DNA of 64,000 nt, taken from an uncultured Ectothiorhodospiraceae bacterium. Lineage in GTDB: Bacteria > Pseudomonadota > Gammaproteobacteria > S012-40. Below the pieces are notes generated by a model. It made no database searches. It was given only the letters and a program-made list of their open reading frames with translations, and was not told the origin of the DNA. A program made the translations under genes and the position numbers. The stretch covers positions 1-64,000 of the forward strand of contig CALZJE010000010.1 of the NCBI GenBank assembly GCA_945787715.1. The letters are read 5' to 3'. Positions 1 through 8,583 of this stretch are shown piece after piece (positions within the stretch are counted from its first letter, which is position 1; every line of letters starts with the position of its first letter).

Positions 1-602
1 CCTGTTCGTGAACACCGCATTTGCCGCCAGACGACGAGAGATTCCTCGTTTCATCAGCTTATGAAAAAGATTGCGTTTACTCTTTTGTTGATCCACGAGA
101 CGAGACGTGATCGTAATCGTCGCCGTATATGGGCTTCGATTTTCGCTAGCTGTGCCGGATACTGAGTCATACTAAAATAACCCGCCCAGCCAACATACCA
201 ACGATTGATTTGCTCTGTAATGGTCTTCTCAAGAGTGAGGTGGGCGCCTCGTGGCGTGAGTTCCTTTACTTTGGCCATGGCCGTTTGTAGGGCCTTATGT
301 GATATGGCTATTGCGCCATTCACGATGGTAATTCCAAGAAATTTAACGCGCTCTGAAGGAGCCACTTGGCTCTTCTCACGATTTACCAACAACTTCAGTC
401 GTTTTTCGATAAATCCGCTGACGTTGATCATCACTCGTTCTGCCGCCTTAGGCGTTTTCACGAAGATGTTACAGTCATCAGCGAACCGGCAAAATTCAAG
501 ACCGCGCCGTTCCAGCTCTTTATCCAACTCATCAAGGACGAGGTTGCTGAGCAAAAGACTGAGCGGACTGCCTTGCGTTGTTCCTTCTTCTGTCGGCGTC
601 AC
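1..602 (-). pseudogene. Group II intron reverse transcriptase/maturase, broken fragment
   Basis: The reading frame from 602 leftwards encodes the central and C-terminal part of a group II intron reverse transcriptase. It shows GTTQGSPLS, the polymerase motif FADD (YADD is usual) at about residue 42, a VKFLGI motif and the maturase (domain X) stretch with WYVGWAGYF. The annotated frame stops at 54, but a second frame from about position 96 to the window edge continues the family sequence (KLMKRGISRRLAANAVF). A frameshift therefore lies near 94-104. Upstream, in-frame codons for D-G-L-V precede residue 1, then a stop codon, so the N-terminal half of the polymerase is missing. Both defects make this a pseudogene. 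Its own domain V would lie beyond the left edge. A retron or DGR polymerase is unlikely because the maturase-type C-terminus is present. Confidence 0.85.
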
Positions 603-814
603 TAAGCCGTCTTAGATGCAAATGTGTATTGCAAAGGTTAACTTCGTTTGACACTGCATTACTTGTTGTCAAACTAGTATAACTGTTAGAGTTAATGCTT
701 TTCAGTATTGATACAATTACGTAGTAATCTCTACTTCAATTCAAATAAGCAACTATAATTAACTTTACTTGGTTAAGTTAACCGGGTCGTGAAAAACCGG
801 CCTTTGAGAAGCTT

Positions 815-889
815 GAGCCGTATGATGGGAAACTATCACGTACGGTTCTTAGGGGGCAAAGGGGCCGTGAGGCCCCTGAGCTACCCGAT
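815..889 (+). ncRNA. Group II intron 3' end: domains V and VI
   Basis: Positions 815-848 fold as a textbook 34-nt domain V. GAGCCGTA pairs with TACGGTTC, an inner GATGG/CTATC stem is capped by a GAAA tetraloop, and the catalytic AGC triad sits at 816-818. It is followed by a domain VI hairpin with arms GGGGCC and GGCCCC (861-876) and a CTACCCGAT 3' end at about 889. It lies on the plus strand, opposite to the maturase fragment at 1-602, so it belongs to a different or inverted intron copy. No maturase frame is visible in 603-814, so this copy is also truncated. I see nothing recognisable in 890-1113 apart from the region upstream of the antitoxin. Confidence 0.85.
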
Positions 890-1113
890 AGGCCAAAATA
901 TTCAAAATCGTAAATAACATCTACATACACTACATTGTTAATCTATGCATTTGTGGTATGAGATAAACAACTTACAACTTTCTTATATACTCCTCTACTT
1001 CAAGTATAATCCCTTCAAATAAACGTACAAATAACGACCGCTATTTCGATGTAACCTTCAACAATATTCTGTGCTAAAATCAAACAGTTATCATCTTATA
1101 CGAGCTATTCATC

Positions 1114-1335
1114 ATGCCAGCAAAAATGAAACAAGTAATTGAAAACATTAAGGACTTATCCGCGGATGAGAAGGCCTTGGTTGCTCACTGTTTAATATCT
1201 TCTCTCGAAACCAAACAGGATGATGATGTTGAAGATGCTTGGGCAGATCTTGCCGAAAAGCGTTTTTCCGAACTTAGCTCAGGAGCTGTGCAGGGCGTTA
1301 GTTGGGAAGATATAAAAAAAGACATAAAGGATTGA
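1114..1335 (+). CDS. Antitoxin, addiction module component (Unstab_antitox type)
   Basis: This 73-residue acidic protein resembles the small antitoxins of the putative addiction-module family (TIGR02574/PF09720). It has an N-terminal helix with LSADEKALVAHCLISSLE, a central acidic segment and a C-terminal WEDIKKDI motif typical of the part that docks on a ParE/RelE-fold toxin. By family, it would bind and neutralise the toxin encoded directly downstream and repress the operon. The ATG at 1114 gives the usual family length. The partner at 1340-1630 carries a premature stop, so the antitoxin now appears to be an orphan. The family assignment is from sequence resemblance only. Confidence 0.8.
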   Translation: MPAKMKQVIENIKDLSADEKALVAHCLISSLETKQDDDVEDAWADLAEKRFSELSSGAVQGVSWEDIKKDIKD

Positions 1336-1339
1336 TGAT

Positions 1340-1630
1340 TTGCGCTTAATATTTCATCCTGATGTAACAACAGAAATATCCGCTTCTTACAATTGGTATC
1401 AAGAACAAGCAAATGGATTAGGTGATGATTTCCTACATGAATTGGAATCATCTTATGAAGCAATTACCGAACTACCTGATACCTGGCCTAAATTTTAAAA
1501 TGGCTTTCGGAGGCTTTTACTCGGTAAATTTCCATTTTCCGTAATTTATCGTGTTAGTGGAGATACAGTATATGTATTAGCTATTATACACAATAGCAAG
1601 AAACCAGGCTATTGGGTAGAACGCATATAA
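1340..1630 (+). pseudogene. ParE/RelE-family toxin, inactivated by a nonsense codon
   Basis: The frame starting at TTG 1340 encodes a ParE/RelE-type plasmid stabilisation toxin: FHPDV near the start, ASYNWYQEQ, GLGDDFLHELE, then LPDTWPKF. It is interrupted by TAA at 1496-1498, where relatives usually have a codon such as CAA. The same frame then resumes NGFRRLLLGKFPFSVIYRV and ends at 1630. An ATG overlapping the antitoxin stop (1335-1337) is out of frame, so the original start may also have been damaged. The product would be truncated at about 52 residues, before the C-terminal strands that carry the catalytic residues in this fold. A sequencing error at a single base is the alternative explanation. 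Confidence 0.8.
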
Positions 1631-1663
1631 CAATACATTCAATGGGACCTCTGCATATTAGAC

Positions 1664-1705
1664 GACAATTATCCTGGCCGGTCCGCGACAATTACCTTGG
1701 CCGGT
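1664..1705. repeat. Two 19-bp direct repeats, IS-end type
   Basis: Copies at 1664-1682 and 1687-1705 share GACAATTA, C, TGGCCGGT and differ at two positions, with a 4-bp spacer (period 23). Multiple short direct repeats of this kind sit at the ends of IS21-family elements, and an IS21-like transposase start follows at 1751. The rest of 1631-2141 holds only transposase scraps. Confidence 0.6.
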
Positions 1706-1750
1706 AGATCTTGCAACAACCAGACATGTTTTCTCATCAAGGAATGACGT

Positions 1751-1943
1751 ATGTCTCGGGGAAAAATCAAAGATCAGCAAATCTGGATTTTTATGAACGA
1801 AAGAAGGCTACAAGAAAGGTCAGGTCGATATAAATTCTAATATCGGAATCCCAATGACAGGCACCACACTACTTGCAACATTTCAATCACTGGGTATTAC
1901 ACCGTTTTGCAGTCGATCTTCGGTAAGCGCAGAATCTACCTGA
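1751..1943 (+). mobile_element. Decayed IS transposase fragments (IS21-like start, DDE/rve piece)
   Basis: ATG 1751 opens a frame with MSRGKIKDQQIWIFMNER, which resembles the N-terminus of IS21-family IstA proteins. After a frame change near 1800 the sequence continues as GYKKGQVDIN. From about 1850 it reads PMTGTTLLATFQSLGITPF and SRSSVS, which resembles the integrase-core (rve) segment GSPMKGATLLATLQRLGV found in other transposases. It stops at 1943. The two pieces are far apart in intact transposases, so this is a deletion relic. It has no coding capacity of its own. The resemblance was judged by eye. Confidence 0.55.
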
Positions 1944-2141
1944 CATTGGTTGTTATTTTCTTCTGAAATTTGTTTATTACCAAACTGCACCGTAGTAGGA
2001 TATCTGATTGCATCCCTTCAAATACCGTGTGTAAAACACTAACGATACCTGAGCCTTCCTCCTACAGTCAGAATAAGAATTCACATCCATATATTGGTAA
2101 ACACAAAATAACGGCAATCATTAATTTATGACCATATGCGC

Positions 2142-2861
2142 TCAAAACAACACGCCCATCGGCAAATAACGCCACTGCCCTGGCAGCAACTTACCCATTG
2201 GCACGCGTCCAATACGAATTCGCTTCATTCCCACCACTGTTAATCCGACACTCTTGCACATAAACTCAATCTGACCTGGGTGAACATTCTTGAGTGCGAA
2301 GCGTAGACGGTTATCACTCTGCCAGCTGACCTTGGCAGCAGGCAGTGGCCACGCATTTTTTTTTATACCTTTATTAAGCCGTTCAATCCCATCTGGCTCA
2401 ATTTCACCACTCACCTCAACAACATATTCCTGCTCGTTCTTGCTTGCATCCTTCACTAACCTCTGCACCACACGTCTATCCTGGGAAAACACAAGCAGAC
2501 CAGTCGCACCCGCTTCAAGCGGCGTTGTTGGCAACAATCTGGCAAAATGGCGTTTGAGTGTGCGAATACCGGAACTGTCATCCGGCGCGCGGCTCGCAGG
2601 TGTAATCAGTTTCAGCGCTGCGGTGGGGGCAGACACGTCAAACCCAGTAGGCATATGTAGCAGAATGGTCGATGGCCCACTCGGTGTCAGCGTGGCATCG
2701 GCATGTAACTCAACCTTTTGTTCCAGTACTTTGAACTGAGGCTCATCCACTATTGTACCATCTACCAACACCCAGCCACCTTCAATGTATTTCTCAGCTT
2801 CGCTACGGGAACAGTGAATCAACTCAATTAAACGTTTGGAGAGACGCACCGGTTCACTCAT
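2142..2861 (-). CDS. RsuA/RluF-like pseudouridine synthase family protein, catalytic Asp not conserved
   Basis: The protein has 239 residues. An S4 RNA-binding domain occupies about residues 5-60 (VRLSKRLIEL, SRSEAEKYIEGG, VLVDG), followed by a pseudouridine synthase fold to about residue 225. In active RsuA/RluB/E/F enzymes the loop reads RLDxxTSGLL, with Asp as the nucleophile. Here it reads PLEAGATGLLVFSQD, so Asp is replaced by Glu. The KN VHPGQI and MKRIRIG segments near the C-terminus fit the family (the usual motif is RQIRRM). I recall similar LExxASGLLVFTQD variants in other gammaproteobacteria, so this may be a conserved divergent subfamily that binds RNA without isomerising uridine. 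The start ATG at 2861 directly precedes the S4 domain. No operon partner is visible. Confidence 0.8.
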   Translation of the reverse strand: MSEPVRLSKRLIELIHCSRSEAEKYIEGGWVLVDGTIVDEPQFKVLEQKVELHADATLTPSGPSTILLHMPTGFDVSAPTAALKLITPASRAPDDSSGIRTLKRHFARLLPTTPLEAGATGLLVFSQDRRVVQRLVKDASKNEQEYVVEVSGEIEPDGIERLNKGIKKNAWPLPAAKVSWQSDNRLRFALKNVHPGQIEFMCKSVGLTVVGMKRIRIGRVPMGKLLPGQWRYLPMGVLF

Positions 2862-3156
2862 GACTGCAACACCTTAACAGCCAGAGCTTTGCAAATTAAA
2901 CTGCCACATGCCAGCTGGATTGTTCTGTTTGCCATAGATACATTCACAATATTCACCATCATTATCTGTTCTTCAATAAAAATTTGTATTCAATCGCAAC
3001 AACCTTAGATGCCGCGCTCATTAACGCCACACCATACACTATCACATATTTTTAGAAGAACTTATTTTTACAAGAAGTCAGAAAATTCATTAAAATTCAC
3101 ATTTACCAATGGAAATACTCCAGCTCTATACCACCGATATCGCATGAGTAACTAAC

Positions 3157-3492
3157 ATGAAACAAAAAGATCTTAAGAATTTTATAAAAGTCATTAACTT
3201 ATTAATTACTATTTCTATCGTTCTATGGGTGCCCATAGCTTTTTCCACACTATTCTTTTTTGATGCGCCTGGATCAGAAAACAACCTATTCACTCAAGCC
3301 TTAGCCGGTTCTATCTGGTTTTATCCGGTTATGGCGATTACAGGTATTGTTAAAAGTAGAGATGCCTATAAGGCTGATGATTTATCGAACAGCTTTAAAT
3401 TTTCGTTAATACCAGTGGGTTGGCTGATTGTAATAGGGTTAATCATCTATGCATTGGTGTTTTTTTGTGGTGGAAGATTTACCTGTGATTAA
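3157..3492 (+). CDS. Small membrane protein of unknown function
   Basis: This 111-residue protein has three predicted membrane segments, at about residues 12-34, 50-63 and 84-106, separated by short polar loops (KSRDAYKADD before the last one). A cytosolic lysine-rich start (MKQKDLKNF) and an acidic periplasmic loop (FDAPGSEN) suggest an inner-membrane protein. I do not recognise the family. It is monocistronic in appearance, with 295 bases before it and 68 bases before the next gene on the same strand. The coding call rests on length, hydrophobicity pattern and a clean ATG. Confidence 0.65.
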   Translation: MKQKDLKNFIKVINLLITISIVLWVPIAFSTLFFFDAPGSENNLFTQALAGSIWFYPVMAITGIVKSRDAYKADDLSNSFKFSLIPVGWLIVIGLIIYALVFFCGGRFTCD

Positions 3493-3560
3493 CATAAGTT
3501 TTTTATTCCCCCCTATTCTCTCGTTATAATAGTTAAATTTGATCAAGCAGAGATTTACCA

Positions 3561-5006
3561 TTGAACAAAACACTAAAAAATGCCTTTATTGGCCTAAATA
3601 CCCATTACAAACTCGCCAACGGACAAACTGGACGCAGGGTATATCTTGATTCTGGGGCCTCCACCTTGATGATGAAACCTGCATATGATGCGGTGCAAAC
3701 CTATCTGGCTCACTATGCAAATACACATTCTACTGTACATACTTCGGCGAAGATTACTTCGTCGACCATGACATGGGCACACAATCGGGTGCTCGATTTT
3801 ATAGGCGCTGATAAAAACGAATATCTTTGCACTTTTATTGGTAACGGTACTACTGCTGCCGCTAATCGTGTCGCTGAAGGTTTATCAACGCTACGGCCGG
3901 AAAAAGATGTGGTACTTATCTCATCAATGGAGCACCACTCTAACGACCTACCACACCGCGCTTATTCAAAAACGGTGGCGCATATTCCTCTGACCGGATC
4001 AGGCCAATTATCAGGGCAAATTTGTATCAAAAGCCTGGAAGATTTGTTTGAGCAACATAAAAACAAGGTCAATTATGTTGCCATTACCGGCGTTAGTAAT
4101 GTCACTGGAATCATTAATCCTATTCATGAGATAGCAGTATTAGCCCATCGATATGATGCTTATCTCATTGTTGATGGTGCACAAATGGTTGCGCATGTGC
4201 CCGTCGACCTGAATTCCGCAGACATCGATTTTTTTCTTTTTTCTGGCCACAAAGTTTATGCGCCGGGTTCTCCGGGTGTATTAATCGGCAAACGTTCAAT
4301 CATTAGCGCCATGCAACCTTCACAATTTGGTGGCGGAATGGTTGGCTCCGTTTCCAAGTGGGGATATGTGTTATCCGATGACCCACTTGAGCGAGAACAC
4401 GCAGGTACGCCAAACATTCCTGGCGCCATCATGTTAGCCTGTGTACTGGAAAGCCTCTCGCGTGTTGGTATGCAAACTATTTTTAAACAAGAGAGACATC
4501 TTGTAAAAAATGCGTTAGAAAAGCTCTCAAACTGTCGCACGATTATCATTTATGGTGAACAAAAATCACAACGCGTTGCCAGCATTGCGTTTAATCTCAA
4601 GGGAATCGGCCACGGTCTTGTTGCTGCTATCCTCAATGATTATCACGGTATCGCTGTACGCAACCAATGCTTTTGTGCTCACCCGTATGTTCAAGAAATG
4701 TTAACCGAAGAATTTGAAGAGCTAGCTTGCGAAAACCTGGATAATGACGCTTTGGAAGAACTTATACAAGATCGTCGTGGAATGGTGCGCGCAAGTTTTG
4801 GGCTTTATACAACAGAAGAAGATATTAACGAACTGACTAAAGCGCTTATCGATATCGAAGACAATATTGATACTTACCATAAACACTATAACAAACAGAA
4901 AGACGGAAGTTACAACCATAAAACGTTTGATTCATCAGCAAACCAATCTTTTAATATTCTAGATGAGTTGGATAAGGCACTAAAGATTTGTGAAAAATCG
5001 AAGTAA
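3561..5006 (+). CDS. SufS/CsdA-like class V aminotransferase (putative cysteine desulfurase)
   Basis: The 481-residue protein is a fold-type I PLP enzyme of the class V aminotransferase family. The PLP lysine is Lys231 in FSGHKVYAPGSPG. SMEHHSNDLPHR and VDGAQMVAHVPVD match the cofactor-binding segments of cysteine desulfurases. Cys372 in QCFCAHPYV aligns with the SufS catalytic cysteine (VRTGHHCAMP), and Cys370 lies two residues before it. Family enzymes remove sulfur or selenium from cysteine derivatives, but no suf or isc genes are nearby, so the substrate is uncertain. A tail of about 70 residues extends beyond the usual length (about 406). The start is TTG 3561, with AGAG nine bases upstream. 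No ATG lies close by in frame. Confidence 0.8.
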   Translation: MNKTLKNAFIGLNTHYKLANGQTGRRVYLDSGASTLMMKPAYDAVQTYLAHYANTHSTVHTSAKITSSTMTWAHNRVLDFIGADKNEYLCTFIGNGTTAAANRVAEGLSTLRPEKDVVLISSMEHHSNDLPHRAYSKTVAHIPLTGSGQLSGQICIKSLEDLFEQHKNKVNYVAITGVSNVTGIINPIHEIAVLAHRYDAYLIVDGAQMVAHVPVDLNSADIDFFLFSGHKVYAPGSPGVLIGKRSIISAMQPSQFGGGMVGSVSKWGYVLSDDPLEREHAGTPNIPGAIMLACVLESLSRVGMQTIFKQERHLVKNALEKLSNCRTIIIYGEQKSQRVASIAFNLKGIGHGLVAAILNDYHGIAVRNQCFCAHPYVQEMLTEEFEELACENLDNDALEELIQDRRGMVRASFGLYTTEEDINELTKALIDIEDNIDTYHKHYNKQKDGSYNHKTFDSSANQSFNILDELDKALKICEKSK

Positions 5007-5310
5007 TTATAAAAAACTCGCTGGAGAGTCTATCCATACATTTATTACTGCAAATATGATGATCATTGTATCGCCAACAGCAACCAGATCGTACGACCAG
5101 CTTAGTTGGGGGGATAAAACAAAACCTAAACATATTTACAAACTAGCACGCGTATTTTTAATAGCGTTATAATACATAACCCTGATTGCCAAGTTATCAT
5201 TATTCTATAAAAAGCAGTTCCCTCCACTAGAGAGTTTAGCTTAAGTACTTGCAGTCACATGAATATGAAGATTATTATTTAAATATGGAAGAATTTATGA
5301 GTACAGCAAG
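5007..5310. other. Intergenic, no gene recognised
   Basis: This stretch of 304 bases separates the SufS-like gene and the hemolysin III gene. Short open frames exist but lack ribosome binding sites and family resemblance. I see no clear terminator hairpin. Confidence 0.5.
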
Positions 5311-5937
5311 ATGTATTCTGGCGAAAAACTAAACAGTATAACGCACTTAATTGGCGCTGTTTTAGCGTTGATGGGCTTTGGTGCATTGCTTGCGGTTAGT
5401 ATTTCAGAACACAATCCAATTTTAATTTTTAGTTTTTCCGTCTTTGGTCTTACTCTCGTTGTGTTGTATACCATGTCCACCCTATACCACAGCTTCCATC
5501 CACCAAAACTTAAAAATATTTTCCAGAAACTTGATCATGTATCGATCTATTTATTGATCGCAGGAACATACACACCCTATATGCTCGTATCGTTAGGCGA
5601 TGGCAATGGGCCTTTACTGCTTTTACTAGTATGGAGCCTTGCTATCATTGGAATTCTGTTGGATTTGTATTTGCCAAAACGGAATCAGCTACTACAGGTT
5701 TCAATCTACTTATTAATGGGCTGGGCTTGCTCTCTCGATTTTTCAGGTTTACTTGCAGCAATACCGACGCCTGGTATGGTTTTGTTAACCGCTGGAGGAA
5801 TCGTTTATACCATTGGTGTTGTATTTTATGTGCTAGACAATTTAAACAAACTCGCCCACGCTCACGGCATTTGGCATCTTTTTGTTTTATTAGGTTCTAC
5901 TTTTCATTTTATTTCTATCATTGCATATGTACGATAG
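5311..5937 (+). CDS. trhA: Hemolysin III / PAQR family membrane protein (TrhA/YqfA type)
   Basis: The 208-residue protein has seven hydrophobic segments and the conserved metal-site motifs of the PAQR/hemolysin III family. These are EKLNSITHLIG near the N-terminus, STLYHSFH in the second segment's exit, LDHVSIYLLIAGTYTPY, and HAHGIWHLFVLLGSTFHF at the C-terminus. Bacterial members sit in the inner membrane and are linked to membrane energetics or lipid homeostasis; haemolysis is only the historical name. ATG 5311 begins just before the first motif. Another ATG at 5297 is out of frame. No strong ribosome binding site is visible. It is convergent with the histidine kinase gene downstream, 55 bases away. 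Confidence 0.88.
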   Translation: MYSGEKLNSITHLIGAVLALMGFGALLAVSISEHNPILIFSFSVFGLTLVVLYTMSTLYHSFHPPKLKNIFQKLDHVSIYLLIAGTYTPYMLVSLGDGNGPLLLLLVWSLAIIGILLDLYLPKRNQLLQVSIYLLMGWACSLDFSGLLAAIPTPGMVLLTAGGIVYTIGVVFYVLDNLNKLAHAHGIWHLFVLLGSTFHFISIIAYVR

Positions 5938-5992
5938 TTATTCGTAGTTACAAATGTGATTGCATACACATGCTTTTGGGAAGTTTAATATC

Positions 5993-8506
5993 TCATTCAT
6001 ATGGCAACACGATGGTAAAGGTGGTTCCACTATTTGCATCTGATTTAAAACCAATGGTGCCTCCCATTTTTTCAACAAATGCCTTGCTAATACTGAGCCC
6101 CAAACCAGTTCCACCTTTTTTACGGCTGGCTGATGAATCTACCTGAGTAAACTTAGCAAATATTTTTTCACGAAATGCTACCGGAATACCTGGGCCATTG
6201 TCATGGATTGAGATTCTTGCTTTATTATTTTCAATGTCAGCATAAATGGAAACCACATCGTTTTCTGGTGAAAATTTACATGCATTTGAAATCAGGTTGG
6301 CCATTATTTGATAGAATCGATCAGGATCTACTCGCAAAATTGCATCAGTATTTTTATTATCATAAACCAACTTTACTTTATGTTGTTCTGCATATCCCAC
6401 GTTATTTTCGAAGCTTTTTTCCAGCAACTCAGACAAATCCATATCCTTAAATAAAAATTTCATCTTCCCTGACATGATCTTATCCATATCCAAAATATCA
6501 TTGATAATGGCGATAAGTTGATTAGCATTTCGATGGGCAATGCCAATTAAATTAAGTGAATCCTCGTTAACATCACCAGTTACTCCGTTTTCAACAAGGC
6601 TTAATGAGCCAACAATTGAAGTAAGTGGTGTACGAAGTTCATGACTCACAGTCGAAATGAATTCGTTTTTCATATGATCAATTTTTCTTCGATCACTGAT
6701 ATCTCGAACAATTGCAACGAATCGAGGCATCTCGTTGTCAATAGAAATGAATTGTAAGAATATCTCAACGGGTATTTTTGTTCCGTCTTTATGCTGGTGT
6801 ACAGTTTCGAACTTTAGCGATTCTTTATCTCCGATCAAAAGCGGTGCAATTAGTGCCCTAAAGTTCTTCTCATCAATTTCTGGTTTTATGTCCACTGGAG
6901 TCATTTGCAATAACTCATCAATCGAGTATCCTACCTGATCGATTGCACCTTGATTGGCGTAAAAAAAATGTAGAGCGCCCGGTTCAAACATAAAAACACA
7001 ATCAAGCGTATGATCTAATGTCTGTTTAAATTGTTTAAGATTTAGCTCAATCTCTTTTCTTGAAGTGATATCTTCTAGAAACATGAGAATCTGAAAAGGG
7101 TTTTCATCTTCATCACGTATTAGCGAAATAGTAAGACTAGCCCAATTTACCTCTTTAGCTCTGCTTCTGAATTGACATTCCAAATTAAAATGATTGCGTT
7201 TACCTGCTGCTATTTCAGAAAAAATATCTTTGTGATTGTACGAGCTGTACTCATCCAATAATGACAGATAATTTATTCGAGCAAGCTCGTCCTCTTCATC
7301 TGAAATAATCTGATGAAGCGCATCATTGCTTAGGATCAATGAACCATCCAGGTTCATGAGTGCTGCACCAAAAGGAACAGATCGAAATGTTGCATGGAAG
7401 CGTTTTTCACTTTCGTTAAATGCTCTTTCTACTGCTTTTCTCTTTTCATCACCTCGATAAGCATATAATACATTTGAGCACGACTTAATTAGCGGATCAA
7501 TGAACTGAAGAAGCTCTTCATCATACCCACCAATGCGATTTGCTATCCCCACCATTCCAATAAATTCACCACCATGATAGATTGGGATTCCGGAAAATGC
7601 ATTTAGACTGGGGTGGCCATCAGGAATACCTCCCGCATATTTATCTTCACTCGGCGAGTTAGAGATTAGCGTTTTTCCAGTCCGCAATACTCTGCCGAAC
7701 AATGTATCAAGATTATAAAATTCCAAGCCACTCGGGGCATTATCTTCGTAAAATTTTTGAGTCTCTTCATTCCACGCAATATTTGTTATTGCTTGTGATT
7801 TTAAATACGGCATACCCTCATTGGTATAATTAATTTCCCCGATGAAGCCATATTTACTACCACTAATTTCAAGTAGATCCGTCAGCAAATCATCAAATAA
7901 TGTCTTTGCACTAACGTTGTCGATAAAATGATCATGCACTCGTCCTATCGCAGATAATAATCGATTCTTTTGGAGAATATTTTTTTCATATATTTGCATT
8001 TCCAACTCTAGCCCAAGCCAGTTAGCCATGAGTTGAATAAATTCTAAATCATCATCGTTAAACTTTGTGTTTACCTGACGTTGGCTGAAGAATGTAAGTG
8101 TACCGAATATTTTACCGCTTTGATAAACCGTAGTCCCAATAAATGATGCGACGTGAAATTTTTCGAAAGACGGTTTTGATTTCCAATCAGATTTACTCAC
8201 CTCGGAGTTTGAAATAGGCCCATCAGAATTTATGACATATTCACAAAAAGTATCTTGTAGAGTAATCTTCGTTTCTGAAGGAAAGCTATTATCTAAAGAA
8301 ATAGATCTAACAATATGGTATTCCCCATTTTCAATATGGGACAATATACCAACGTTCAGATCGAATGCATTCACCCCAAGTGTTAAAATATTGTTCACTT
8401 TTTCATCAAAGCTTAATGTATGGGATGCCGTGATTTTCCGTAGCTTTTGTAGTCTTTGATTAGTGTCAATGAGTTTGTCGTACATAATTACAACTATTTC
8501 CTTCAT
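5993..8506 (-). CDS. Cytosolic GAF-GAF-PAS-PAS sensor histidine kinase
   Basis: This 837-residue kinase has no membrane segment. Domains in order are GAF at about 30-170, a second GAF at about 195-350 (with FSGIPIYHGGEFIGMVGIAN), PAS at about 365-480, PAS/PAC at about 490-608 (MLFLEDIT-type and RDISDRRK ends), HisKA with His622 in STVSHELRTPLTSI, and a HATPase with the N box NLISNACKFSP, the G1 box DNGPGIP and the G2 box GGTGLGLSISKAF. It autophosphorylates in response to a cytosolic signal sensed by the GAF or PAS domains and should pass phosphate to a response regulator. No receiver domain is fused and no regulator gene is adjacent, so it is an orphan kinase. Starts at 8506 (AAGGG just upstream) or at Met8 are both possible. 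Confidence 0.92.
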   Translation of the reverse strand: MKEIVVIMYDKLIDTNQRLQKLRKITASHTLSFDEKVNNILTLGVNAFDLNVGILSHIENGEYHIVRSISLDNSFPSETKITLQDTFCEYVINSDGPISNSEVSKSDWKSKPSFEKFHVASFIGTTVYQSGKIFGTLTFFSQRQVNTKFNDDDLEFIQLMANWLGLELEMQIYEKNILQKNRLLSAIGRVHDHFIDNVSAKTLFDDLLTDLLEISGSKYGFIGEINYTNEGMPYLKSQAITNIAWNEETQKFYEDNAPSGLEFYNLDTLFGRVLRTGKTLISNSPSEDKYAGGIPDGHPSLNAFSGIPIYHGGEFIGMVGIANRIGGYDEELLQFIDPLIKSCSNVLYAYRGDEKRKAVERAFNESEKRFHATFRSVPFGAALMNLDGSLILSNDALHQIISDEEDELARINYLSLLDEYSSYNHKDIFSEIAAGKRNHFNLECQFRSRAKEVNWASLTISLIRDEDENPFQILMFLEDITSRKEIELNLKQFKQTLDHTLDCVFMFEPGALHFFYANQGAIDQVGYSIDELLQMTPVDIKPEIDEKNFRALIAPLLIGDKESLKFETVHQHKDGTKIPVEIFLQFISIDNEMPRFVAIVRDISDRRKIDHMKNEFISTVSHELRTPLTSIVGSLSLVENGVTGDVNEDSLNLIGIAHRNANQLIAIINDILDMDKIMSGKMKFLFKDMDLSELLEKSFENNVGYAEQHKVKLVYDNKNTDAILRVDPDRFYQIMANLISNACKFSPENDVVSIYADIENNKARISIHDNGPGIPVAFREKIFAKFTQVDSSASRKKGGTGLGLSISKAFVEKMGGTIGFKSDANSGTTFTIVLPYE

Positions 8507-8583
8507 CTATCCCTTTGGTTGTTTGCGTGTTCAATATCGGCAATTTAGTAACTCGTCTTAACTTTGTTAGAATAGAGGAGTTT

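Noticed and set aside
1..602. Retron or diversity-generating reverse transcriptase
   Set aside because: The maturase-type C-terminal segment with WYVGWAGYF and the nearby domain V point to a group II intron. No msr/msd or variable repeat is seen.
205..615. Plus-strand open frames over the maturase fragment
   Set aside because: They overlap the recognisable reverse transcriptase on the other strand and have no family resemblance; shadows of the real frame.
4990..5172. 60-residue frame overlapping the SufS-like gene end
   Set aside because: It starts inside the upstream gene and has no family resemblance or ribosome site.
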